Below the pieces are notes generated by a model. The model made no database searches. It saw only the letters and a list, made by a program, of their open reading frames with translations, and was not told the origin of the DNA. This document shows positions 23,753-32,200 of a stretch of DNA of 48,306 nt, one piece after another. Source of the DNA: HGM11416 sp045596285 (GTDB taxonomy: Bacteria > Bacillota > Clostridia > Christensenellales > Borkfalkiaceae). The position numbers and the translations under genes are program-made. The number at the start of each line of letters is the position of its first letter. Positions within the stretch are counted from its first letter, which is position 1. The DNA lies in contig JAZOCA010000133.1 in assembly GCA_045596285.1 (NCBI GenBank), positions 1 to 48,306 on the forward strand, read 5' to 3'.

Positions 23753-24694
23753 TTAGTATTCCACGTCTTCGTAAATCTTACCAAGCGCCCATTTTACTAT
23801 TATTACGAGGGGGAAGCCGATAATTGTAAATACCAAGCCGATTGCGGCAGGATAGTAGTAAGAGTTATTTTGAACTTGTGCAAATATAAAATAACCTATC
23901 GTCATCGTTTTGTGCCTACCTTCGGTAAACAATAAAATAGGACCGGAGTTTGTAAATAAGCCCGCAGAAGCAAATACTAATAGAGTGCTTAAAGTGGGCC
24001 AAATTAAAGGCACTATTATTTGCAACAATTCACGAGTCATAGAAACGCCGTCTAGCTTGGCGTATTCTAATATATCTTGCGGAATTCTGTGAATTGCACC
24101 CGTAAACAACACTATGTTAGAGCCGAATCCCGTCCAGAAAACGTAGAACAAAATCGTTTTCATACTATAAGCTTCGTCCGTAATCCACTCTATTGAAACG
24201 GGGTTTCCCGATATCCAAGAAAGAATGGTGTTAAACGGTCCGTCTACCGCAAGAAGATATCTAAATAGCGCTACGAGTACCGCTGCAGAAATTATAGACG
24301 GCAAGAAGAAAATTACCCTAAAAAACTTTGCAAAAAGTATCTTCTTGTATAAATAATAAGAAAACAATAGCGACGTGGGTAAACCGATAAGCGTTCCCAC
24401 AACGAATAAAAGCAAGGTGTTTTTTAGTGCCAAAGAGAGTTCGTATTCGGGTATTTGCATTTCGTGAAAGAATCGTTTAAAGTTATCAAACGTCCAAATA
24501 ATCCCTTCTTTCGTCTGCAATCTAAAGCCCATTAAAATTGAATCGAAATTTACGTAAACCCAAAAAATCAAAAACTGAATAAGCCCTACGGAAAGCATTA
24601 ATCCTATAAATATACCGCGTTGAATCTTTCTGCTTTGCATAGAAGAACGCTTCGTTTGATTTTCGGGTACGACGTTAATCGTGTTACCGTTCAT
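23753..24694 (-). CDS. Carbohydrate ABC transporter permease, MalF type
   Basis: A 313-residue permease starting with a polar N-tail (about 1-25) and six hydrophobic segments. Its EAA-type loop is EYAKLDGVSMTRELLQIIVPLIWP (about 200-223). It forms the heterodimeric channel with the 22875-23738 product. An AAGGAAT-like site precedes the ATG at 24694. The 300-base gap to the binding-protein gene contains a hairpin with a T tract (24813-24860), which probably lowers permease expression relative to the binding protein. Confidence 0.93.
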   Translation of the reverse strand: MNGNTINVVPENQTKRSSMQSRKIQRGIFIGLMLSVGLIQFLIFWVYVNFDSILMGFRLQTKEGIIWTFDNFKRFFHEMQIPEYELSLALKNTLLLFVVGTLIGLPTSLLFSYYLYKKILFAKFFRVIFFLPSIISAAVLVALFRYLLAVDGPFNTILSWISGNPVSIEWITDEAYSMKTILFYVFWTGFGSNIVLFTGAIHRIPQDILEYAKLDGVSMTRELLQIIVPLIWPTLSTLLVFASAGLFTNSGPILLFTEGRHKTMTIGYFIFAQVQNNSYYYPAAIGLVFTIIGFPLVIIVKWALGKIYEDVEY

Positions 24695-24748
24695 TTAAAT
24701 CATTCCTTTTTTCATCTTTCGCTTATATGCGGTTCTTAAAATAGTTAA

Positions 24749-24762
24749 TAATCGCGCTATAG
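24749..24762 (-). repeat. Interspersed hairpin element, copy 6 (only minus-strand copy)
   Basis: Core CTATAGCGCGATTA on the minus strand, preceded by AAAAGTTAGG and followed by TTAACTATTTT, so AGTTA and TAACT can pair around it. It sits in the 301-base gap between the binding-protein and permease genes, in the same sense as those genes. Confidence 0.8.
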
Positions 24763-24812
24763 CCTAACTTTTACGTTTATTAACTATAAAAAATTACCAC
24801 AGATACAAGCAA

Positions 24813-24860
24813 GGGTTTTTAAAAATCCGTTAGGCGGTAAAAGTATACCGCCTTAGGATT
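24813..24860 (-). terminator. Attenuator-like stem-loop between binding protein and permeases
   Basis: TAGGCGGTA/TACCGCCTTA (24831-24839 with 24846-24855), extended by AATCC/GGATT with a small bulge. On the minus strand it is followed by TTTTTAAAAA. It follows the binding-protein gene, a common place for partial termination in sugar ABC operons. The rest of the 24695-24995 gap holds repeat copy 6 and AT-rich sequence. Confidence 0.6.
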
Positions 24861-24995
24861 AACGTTAATATAAGTATAAATAAATTGAGCTTAAATTTTT
24901 GGGGAACGTACCCCATTTTTTTATGCAAAAAATCAAATTTTACCTAATTATAGCGAAGATTTTTCTTCGTCAAATAAAGTATACTTTTTTTGACA

Positions 24996-26591
24996 TTACT
25001 GAACTTGCTTCATAAAGTCGTTCCACTTTTCGGTTAAAAGTCTCATTTCCTTTTCAAGGTAAGCGCTTGCAGTAGAAGCACCCGTCTTTTTACCAAAAGC
25101 TTCTTCGGGTTTTTCATTACCTAAATGATTATCCAGACCTGCTCTGTAACGAATGGGATCGCGTGAAGAAGTGAAGATATATGTGATTTCTCTTGCGGTG
25201 ATATCGTTAACTGACTGACGGAAACCCGTAACTTCTTTTTCGGGCTTAATATCTGCAGAGTTAACTAAAGGTAAGTAACTGCCAGTTTCTCTTAATACTA
25301 TAGCAGCGCCTTCATCTGAATACATAAAACGTAAGAAATCTATTGCCATATCTACGTTGGGGCTTGAAGCAGGAACTGCGCCTATAGCGCTGTTAGCAAG
25401 GGTAAAGGTAATTGCTCTTGCTTCTTTTACGTGGTTGAATACTTCTGCGCTAACGCCATCTAAAGAAGTTTTGCCTTCATCTATCGCGGTTACGATATTT
25501 GCTAAAGTTTGGTCTTTTTCTTCTGCGGTTGCGCCTAAGCTTACGCCGTAAACACTTTCTAATTTAGATGCTAAATCAGAAGTAATAGGAGTTTTAACCA
25601 TTCTTAAATCCGCTTTGTATTTAGTAGAACCTTCCATTTCTCTTTCGAGCCAGTCGCCCGTGATATACATGCACGCTCTACCCTGTAAGAAATACTTTTG
25701 TGATTGATTGAATTTATTGCCCATGCTTGAACCGTCGCAATAGCCGTTGGCGCGATTCATAAGTTTTGCTAACTTTTCGTACGCTTCAAGTTTACCTTCG
25801 GGTTGGTATGCTTCCTTAGTATAAACGCCGTCTTTCTTAACGGTAATAAAATCGTTCCACGCTTCCATACCGCCGTACTGAGCAATCCAAGGATAGTAAA
25901 GATAACGCCAGTATTCTAACGCTTCACCGCTGTAAATGAAGGGATATACGGGATAAGTGATACCTTCGATAACAACCTTTGGAGCCTTTGCTAAAATAGC
26001 GTCGCATAAAGCAAATAACTCATCAGTAGTTTTGGGTTCTGCCCAGCCACCTTCGCCAAACACGCCGTTTAACGCATCCACGTTTAAGATAAGTGAACAA
26101 GGACCTGAAGATGAAGGAGCGGCAAAGTATTTACCAACGTATTCGGGATTATCACCGTTATATCTCATTTCGGGAAGAAGTTCGGGGCGAATTTTGTCTT
26201 TAATTAAAACGCTTTCTTCTTTATCTCCTACTTTTGCAGGTGAATTATATACTTCGCTTAAATCTGCTAAAGATCCGTACGTTTCGCAGTAGTTACCGAT
26301 ACCCAATCCATCTATAAAGTAAAGGTCTACGTTGCTGATGTTTGTTTGAAAAGCAGTAACTGCATCGTCACGAACAAGCGGATTACAATCAGTTTCTACC
26401 TGAACGCCGGGATTGTGTTTTTCATACGCTTCTTCTAAAGCCTTAAGCCAGGTATTGCCGTAGCCACCTTCGAATGCTGCAATAGAAAGAGTTCCCTTAA
26501 CGCTGGAAGTAGAACCAGAATTACATGCACTAACGCTAAATATCATTCCAAGCGCTACTGCAAAACAGAAAATTCTTTTTAAAACTTTCAT
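24996..26591 (-). CDS. Sugar-binding lipoprotein of the ABC transporter
   Basis: A 531-residue extracellular solute-binding protein (cluster B / family 1-like). It has a signal peptide with lipobox SVSAC, Cys23. The mature part has the expected two-lobe pattern, with SSSGPCSLILNVDALNGVFGEGGWAEPKTTDELFALCDAI (about 153-192) and the C-terminal AIDFLRFMYSDEGAAIVLRETGSYLPLV motif found across family-1 binding proteins. It captures the oligosaccharide and hands it to the two permeases downstream. AGAGGTG precedes the ATG. It is divergent from an AraC regulator, the likely controller. Confidence 0.93.
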   Translation of the reverse strand: MKVLKRIFCFAVALGMIFSVSACNSGSTSSVKGTLSIAAFEGGYGNTWLKALEEAYEKHNPGVQVETDCNPLVRDDAVTAFQTNISNVDLYFIDGLGIGNYCETYGSLADLSEVYNSPAKVGDKEESVLIKDKIRPELLPEMRYNGDNPEYVGKYFAAPSSSGPCSLILNVDALNGVFGEGGWAEPKTTDELFALCDAILAKAPKVVIEGITYPVYPFIYSGEALEYWRYLYYPWIAQYGGMEAWNDFITVKKDGVYTKEAYQPEGKLEAYEKLAKLMNRANGYCDGSSMGNKFNQSQKYFLQGRACMYITGDWLEREMEGSTKYKADLRMVKTPITSDLASKLESVYGVSLGATAEEKDQTLANIVTAIDEGKTSLDGVSAEVFNHVKEARAITFTLANSAIGAVPASSPNVDMAIDFLRFMYSDEGAAIVLRETGSYLPLVNSADIKPEKEVTGFRQSVNDITAREITYIFTSSRDPIRYRAGLDNHLGNEKPEEAFGKKTGASTASAYLEKEMRLLTEKWNDFMKQVQ

Positions 26592-26636
26592 TTTACACCT
26601 CTTAAATATATTTTGGTATTACTACCATTTGATTGC

Positions 26637-26665
26637 ATTATAACACAGGTTTTTTTATCATTCAA
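26637..26665 (-). promoter_or_regulatory. Promoter of the sugar transporter operon
   Basis: On the minus strand: TTGAAT (26665-26660), a 17-base spacer, TATAAT (26642-26637) with an upstream TGT that makes an extended -10. A short GGTA-N4-TACC repeat (26615-26626) lies just downstream. Confidence 0.65.
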
Positions 26666-26727
26666 GAGCAAAAAAGTTATTTTTTATCATTTTTTTAATA
26701 AAAAGTAAAAAAAATCACACTAAAAAT

Positions 26728-26756
26728 TTGTTTTTATTTATTTTTTATGATATAAT
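26728..26756 (+). promoter_or_regulatory. Promoter predicting a leaderless AraC mRNA
   Basis: TTGTTT (26728-26733), a 17-base spacer, TATAAT (26751-26756). The ATG follows only six bases after the -10 box, so transcription should start at or next to the initiation codon. No ribosome binding site is present. Confidence 0.55.
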
Positions 26757-26762
26757 TTAATC

Positions 26763-27698
26763 ATGGAAAAGATAACTAACGTCAATTCCCCGTTTTTTTC
26801 GGGCAATAAAAATAAATGGTTTAAACCGCGCGGATATTATATGCACTCTTACAACAAATTCGATATGACCGTGCATAGCCATAGCCGTATAGAACTTATG
26901 TACGTTTCTACCGGCGAATTGCAAATAGAATATCAAGACGAAAAGGGCGAACTGCACAAATCAACGGTAATACCGGGCAATTATGTTTTTATAGACGCAA
27001 ACGTTCCCCATAAAATATGCATTAACAACATTCCTACCACAATTTATAATATAGAACTTTCCTTAACCGAAAGCAGAGATCAGTTTTTTTCTATAAGTGG
27101 TTTAAGCGCTAAAGAAGATTATGCAAAATCCTTTTTCGTTCAAGATAAAACCGTTTTTATTTGCAGTGACGACGGTTTACTTTTACAAAATTTACTTCTT
27201 ATTCAAAAATACATAGGAAACGAAATCAACAATTTAAAAGACAGTTACTTTGATTACCTTATATGTGCAATGTGGCTTCTTATTGCCAAGCAATACACCA
27301 AAATAAAAAAACATTCTTTTGGCATAGTGTATATAAACACCGCAGTTAACTACGTTTACGAAAATTATAACAGAGATATATCGCTTACAGATATTGCAAG
27401 CGTTTGCAAAATTTCACCAAACTACTTAAACAACCTATTCACCAAAAACTTCGGTCATACGGTTAAAGAATACGTAAACAAATACAGAATAACCCGCGCC
27501 ACTTTGTTGCTATCAAGCACGAATTTACCGATAGACGAAGTACGCTCTCAAGTGGGATACAACAATAAGATAAGTTTCCACCAGAACTTTTTAAAATACG
27601 TTGGTAAACCACCTAAAAAGTATCGCCAAGAAATAAGAAGTTCTAATATTGCAAAAACTCACGTAGAAGGCTCTGCGAATACTTACTGGAACGTATAA
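26763..27698 (+). CDS. AraC-family regulator beside the transporter operon
   Basis: A 311-residue protein. N-terminal cupin sensor (about 20-90: HSHSRIELMYVSTGELQIEYQDEKG … PGNYVFIDANVPHKI) and C-terminal double helix-turn-helix (about 195-290: DISLTDIASVCKISPNYLNNLFTKNFGHTVKEYVNKYRI … VRSQVGYNNKISFHQNFLKYVGKPPKKYRQ). The middle is helical. It diverges from the sugar-binding protein gene across a 170-base AT-rich region and is very likely its activator, sensing a sugar through the cupin. Its start is leaderless by prediction. A strong terminator follows. Confidence 0.92.
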   Translation: MEKITNVNSPFFSGNKNKWFKPRGYYMHSYNKFDMTVHSHSRIELMYVSTGELQIEYQDEKGELHKSTVIPGNYVFIDANVPHKICINNIPTTIYNIELSLTESRDQFFSISGLSAKEDYAKSFFVQDKTVFICSDDGLLLQNLLLIQKYIGNEINNLKDSYFDYLICAMWLLIAKQYTKIKKHSFGIVYINTAVNYVYENYNRDISLTDIASVCKISPNYLNNLFTKNFGHTVKEYVNKYRITRATLLLSSTNLPIDEVRSQVGYNNKISFHQNFLKYVGKPPKKYRQEIRSSNIAKTHVEGSANTYWNV

Positions 27699-27724
27699 AA
27701 CATTTAAAATAACTGAAAAAAATA

Positions 27725-27758
27725 AAAATCGCTTACCAAAAAATGTAAGCGATTTTTT
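27725..27758. terminator. Terminator after the AraC gene
   Basis: AAAATCGCTTAC pairs over 12 bp with GTAAGCGATTTT around an eight-base loop, followed by a T tract. Confidence 0.9.
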
Positions 27759-27793
27759 TGTTTAAAATCATATTATTTTTCTAAAAAGCCCGT

Positions 27794-27807
27794 CTATAGG
27801 TCGATTA
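27794..27807 (+). repeat. Interspersed hairpin element, copy 7
   Basis: Core CTATAGGTCGATTA, with A5 upstream and ACATTTT downstream. It lies 20 bases past the stop of the 27828-28079 gene. Confidence 0.8.
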
Positions 27808-27827
27808 TTCACACATTTTAAAGAAGA

Positions 27828-28079
27828 TTAACCAGGCAACCCTTCCGCTTGACGTATCATATCTTCTATTACTATATCGTAAATTTCACCAAGTTTAGCA
27901 CAGTACTGCAAAACCTTCCACGGCTCGTTCGTGTGATAGTGAATTTTAATCAACTCGCTATCGCCAACAACCAAAAGAGAATCTCCAACAAAATTTTCGT
28001 CAAAGTACTTTCTTATTTTATTTTCGTTTAAACAACTGCCTTCAATAAGTAATTGCGTATCGTATCTATATTCTATCAT
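27828..28079 (-). CDS. Stand-alone FakA/YloV-type (Dak phosphatase) domain protein
   Basis: An 83-residue protein: YDTQLLIEGSCLNENKIRKYFDENFVGDSLLVVGDSELIKIHYHTNEPWKVLQYCAKLGEIYDIVIEDM. It matches the middle domain of fatty-acid kinase FakA (formerly YloV), including the GDSLLVVGD and IKIHYHTNEP motifs, but has neither the kinase nor the EDD-binding portion. Short stand-alone versions occur in clostridia and are often labelled 'kinase to dihydroxyacetone kinase'; their role is unknown. The ATG has AAAGGAGAA upstream. It is flanked by two copies of the hairpin element, one 20 bases below its stop and one 30 bases above its start. Confidence 0.8.
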   Translation of the reverse strand: MIEYRYDTQLLIEGSCLNENKIRKYFDENFVGDSLLVVGDSELIKIHYHTNEPWKVLQYCAKLGEIYDIVIEDMIRQAEGLPG

Positions 28080-28109
28080 TATTTTCTCCTTTACAACAAA
28101 AATCTCTTG

Positions 28110-28123
28110 CTATAAGACGATTA
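28110..28123 (+). repeat. Interspersed hairpin element, copy 8
   Basis: Core CTATAAGACGATTA, with A5 upstream and T-rich sequence downstream. It lies between the AraC gene end and the 27828-28079 start. A separate small stem ACGCGC/GCGCGT (28184-28201) abuts the AraC stop. Confidence 0.8.
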
Positions 28124-28202
28124 TCAGTTATTTCGTGCTTTTTTTAACCCATATCGCCTTTATTTTGATTAAAAGTGCCGTTGACGCGCATATAGGCGCG
28201 TT

Positions 28203-29093
28203 TTAATTGTTTTTATTAGCATTTTGTTCTTTTCTAAACATCAAGGGCGATAACCCGGTTTTCGTTTTAAAAATATCCGAAAAATAATAGGCGTCTACAA
28301 AGCCTAAAGCTTCGCTAATTTCTTGAACGCGCATAGAAGTTGAAACGAGCATTTGCTTGGCGATTACGATTTTTCTATCCAGCAAATACTTATACGGTGT
28401 AGAGCCGTAATATTTACGGAACTCCCTTGTCATTTGCGATTTAGAAAAATTAATTTCTTTAGCGAGTTCTTCAATTGTAACTTTGCGGTAAATTGAATTA
28501 TCAAGCGTTTCTTTAACCAAATTTGCAACGTACGAAGTTTTTTGTTTATGTTCTACTTTCCTGCATTTACATAGTTCCAAAATTATTTTAAAAAGCACTT
28601 CGGAAACTTTTAAATACGCTTCTTCGTTATCTGAACATTCTTCAGCGATTGCAATAAGTTCTTCAAAATATTTTTCACAGCCCGAATTTTCAAAAACGAC
28701 TTTATTTGTATGCCCGTATGCAGCAAAAAGGTCGGCAAAAACCGAACTAAAGAAGTTAATCCATATTTTCTCGTAAGGCTGTTTTTTATCCGCGCCGTAT
28801 TTATGCCCCATACCTGGTTGCAAAAGGTAAACGCAGTCTTTTTCTACGGTGTAATTTTTCCCTTCGCAATAAACGTAGCCTTTACCCGATTTAACGTATT
28901 CTAAAACGAAGTAATCGGCGTGTTTTCTTTCAATGAAGTAATTTGGATCGCGATGTGTAATACCTATCGTTTCAACGCGAATAGGTCTTTTCTTTTGGCT
29001 ATCGTGAGTAAAAAAAACAAACTCTTCGTGATCCGTACTTCCATACAAAATATTCTTCTTAGGGTCTATTCTCTTTTCGCCATATTGTTGCAT
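28203..29093 (-). CDS. AraC-family regulator beside the GH31 gene
   Basis: A 296-residue protein with a cupin arm (about 50-115: HADYFVLEYVKSGKGYVYCEGKNYTVEKDCVYLLQPGMGHKYG) and C-terminal AraC DNA-binding domain (about 195-290: TIEELAKEINFSKSQMTREFRKYYGSTPYKYLLDRKI … ISEALGFVDAYYFSDIFKTKTGLSPLMFRKE). It diverges from the GH31 lipoprotein gene over a 179-base region with overlapping promoters, so it probably controls that gene and the modular lipoprotein that follows. An AAAGGAAA-type site lies upstream of the ATG. Confidence 0.92.
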   Translation of the reverse strand: MQQYGEKRIDPKKNILYGSTDHEEFVFFTHDSQKKRPIRVETIGITHRDPNYFIERKHADYFVLEYVKSGKGYVYCEGKNYTVEKDCVYLLQPGMGHKYGADKKQPYEKIWINFFSSVFADLFAAYGHTNKVVFENSGCEKYFEELIAIAEECSDNEEAYLKVSEVLFKIILELCKCRKVEHKQKTSYVANLVKETLDNSIYRKVTIEELAKEINFSKSQMTREFRKYYGSTPYKYLLDRKIVIAKQMLVSTSMRVQEISEALGFVDAYYFSDIFKTKTGLSPLMFRKEQNANKNN

Positions 29094-29164
29094 AAACTCA
29101 TTTATTTCCTTTATTATTTTATGAATATGCTACGAATCCTAATCTTAACTGCCTTTTAACCATA

Positions 29165-29192
29165 TTGCAATATTCGTTTAGTGAATTATAAT
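29165..29192 (+). promoter_or_regulatory. Probable promoter of the GH31 gene
   Basis: TTGCAA (29165-29170), a 16-base spacer, TATAAT (29187-29192); a second overlapping TATAAT is at 29192-29197. It overlaps the divergent AraC promoter, so one regulator could control both. Confidence 0.5.
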
Positions 29193-29213
29193 ATAATTAC
29201 AACGATTTGTCAA
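29185..29213 (-). promoter_or_regulatory. Consensus promoter of the second AraC gene
   Basis: On the minus strand: TTGACA (29213-29208), a 17-base spacer, TATAAT (29190-29185). It shares its -10 region with the opposing GH31 promoter. Confidence 0.8.
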
Positions 29214-29272
29214 CGAATTTTTTTAATGTTTCTTTTTCGGGAATTTTAAAAAGTAATTCAGGAGGAAAATTC

Positions 29273-32200
29273 ATGAAAAAAAGCACCCTTTCACGCATTG
29301 TGAAAATACTTGCTTTAACCGCAATTATATGCGCTCTTTCCGCATTTGTTATCGCTTGTAAGCCAGATGTCAATTCCGGAAACGAAAACAGCAGTTCGGT
29401 TAAACCAAATTCTTCAAATTCATCCTCAAGCACTTCTGCACCGGAAGACGAACCCACGCTTGAAAAAGGTTTAACGTCTATTTTAATAGGCGACGTTAGA
29501 ATTCAACTTCTTTCTGAAACCTTACTTCGCATTGAAGACAGATATGAAAAGGGGTTTGAAGACCGCCCGAGTTATATCGTTCAAAACCGTGAAGACTGGT
29601 ACGTAGTAGATTACGAAGTTGTAACCGAAGGCAACGAAAAGGTAATTAAAACACAATCTTACCACGTTCACGTTGCAAATGGCGCAACCGCAAAAGAGGT
29701 ATACGTAACCTACCCAGACGGGCGCCCGTTATGGAATTATGACGCAGGCAATTCAGGTTCTAACGTGTACCTACCCAGCCCATCGGACGAACTTGCAAGT
29801 TGGTACTTTACCGATAGCAGAGTTATTCCTTCCGAATACGGTTATTCTTCAGTTGACGAAAACCTACCGTTACAGGGATGGGATTTCAACAGCGACGCAA
29901 CCGATATATTCGTATTCTTACCCCAAGGCGATTACACGCAGTTTTGCGACGATTACGTAAACCTTACCGGATCTTCTGAAATGACTCCTTTACAGATGCT
30001 TGGATACTGGGATTCACGTTGGTACGCATACTCTTCTGAAACCGCACTTCAACAAATTAAAGACTACACCGACAAAGGCTATAGCATAGACGTATTAGTT
30101 ATTGATACCGACTGGCGCGTTGGTGCATCTCTCGGTTACCAAGTAAACGAAGCGCTTTTCCCCGATATGGCAGACTTTTTGGAAAAGTGCGAAGAACTTG
30201 ATATAGACATTGTATTTAACGACCACCCCGAACCAGTACAAGGAACGACCAACGGATTAGATAAGCCCGAAGTTGATTATAGAAATAAAGAACTAACTTT
30301 ACTTCTTTCCATGGGGCTTGACTACTGGTGGTACGATAGAAACTGGAGCGTTTGCTTAAATTCAGCATCACCCGACATTTCCGTTTATGCATTCGGTATG
30401 TATGCATATCAATGGATCACAAGAGATCACTTAGAAAGCATAACCGACCTTAACGAATATGCAAAACGCGCCCTTATAATGGGTAACGTAGACGGTTGCT
30501 TACACGGCAAATGGAACTATGCATCCGATTTATCTTCACACCGTTATTCAATTCAATGGACTGGGGATATCGGCGCAGATTCTACCGCTTTAGCACAAGA
30601 AATATACGCATCCGTACTAGGTGGCGCTGAAGTAGGTTTACCCTATATGTCTTCAGACATAGGCGGTCATACTCAAGCAGTTACCAACGAAATGTACGTA
30701 AGATGGATTCAGTACGGCGCTCTTTCAACTATATGCCGTGTTCACTGCACCACCGCATCTTACATAGGCGGACAAGAAGGCCGTATGCCCTGGCTATTTG
30801 GCGAAACGGCAGAAGAAGTTGCTAAAACTTACGTCGGCATGCGTTACAGACTGTTGCCACTTTATTACAATCTCGCACGGGAAAACTACGATAGCGGTCT
30901 TCCCATAATGCGAAGACTTGATATTTTGTACCCAGATTACGTTGAAGCGAGCGCAAACGATCAATACATGCTAGGCGATTATCTGTTAGTTGCGCCCATA
31001 AGCGAAGCAACCGTTAACGAAATTATCGGCGCGGACGCTTTCACTCACGTAGAAAACGGACAAACTTTACCCGGTTTAAAAGCTGAATATTACAACAATA
31101 ACAACTGGTCTGGCACTCCTTCTAAAACCAGAACGGACAAAAACATCAACTTTGACTGGCAAACCAGCGGACCTGCGGGAGTAGGCGTTGGATCAGATAA
31201 CTTCTCTGTTAAATGGACGGGCAACGTTACTATAGGCAATAAACCCGCTTCACTTTCTTTCTTTGCAGACGACAGAGTAATCGTTTATATAGACGGCAAA
31301 TTAGTAGTTAACGGAACAACTTACGACACCTACTACACCACCGACCAGTACCCCGCAAACAGCACACACACCATTGAAGTAAGATACGCTGAAGACGGTG
31401 GCGGTGCGCACGTATACGCATACTACGTAGAACAACAAGACGGACCTACCCTAAATTCAAGAACGGTATTTATTCCCGACGGAACGTGGATTGACGTTTG
31501 GACGGGTAACCGCTTAGTAGGTCCTGCAATTTACACGGTAGAACACACTCTTACCACTTCTCCCCTATTCGTAAGAGAAGGCGCGCTTATAGCGCTTGCG
31601 CCCGATATGAAAAACACACACGAAAAAGACTGGAGTGAAATGGTATTAGACGTTTATCCTTCCGCTAACTTTAGCGCAAGCACCCGCCTTTACGAAGACG
31701 ATACCGAAACGATAGCTTACCAACAAGGCGAATACAGAACTACCGATATTACAATGAATTACGACGACGCTAAGGGCGCTATAATCATAAATATCGGCGA
31801 AGCGCAAGGCGCATTCAGCGGTAAACTTGCCTTTGAAGAAAGAACTTGGAAGGTTCGCGTTCACGTTAACCCCGGTTGGGGCGAACTATTCAGAGTAAAA
31901 GTAAACGGCGAAACTATTAAAAATCTTGCTTTGCAAGCAAAAGACAAAAACGCTTCACCCTTTGCTTTTAGCGGTGGCTCACCCGACGGCGACGTATACA
32001 CCTTCTCTTTCAGCGGAGCGGTTTACGCGTCTTACCAAATCGAACTTTATTACGATAGCGCAGTACAGTCTGAAATAAACGAAGAATACGATAGAAGTCA
32101 AATAGACTTCAACTTAAGCGTTGATAAAGCTGGCTCTTCTATCAACTTAGACCAAGAAGGCATTACCGACTGGATTACCTACGGCGAAGAAAACGCAGAC

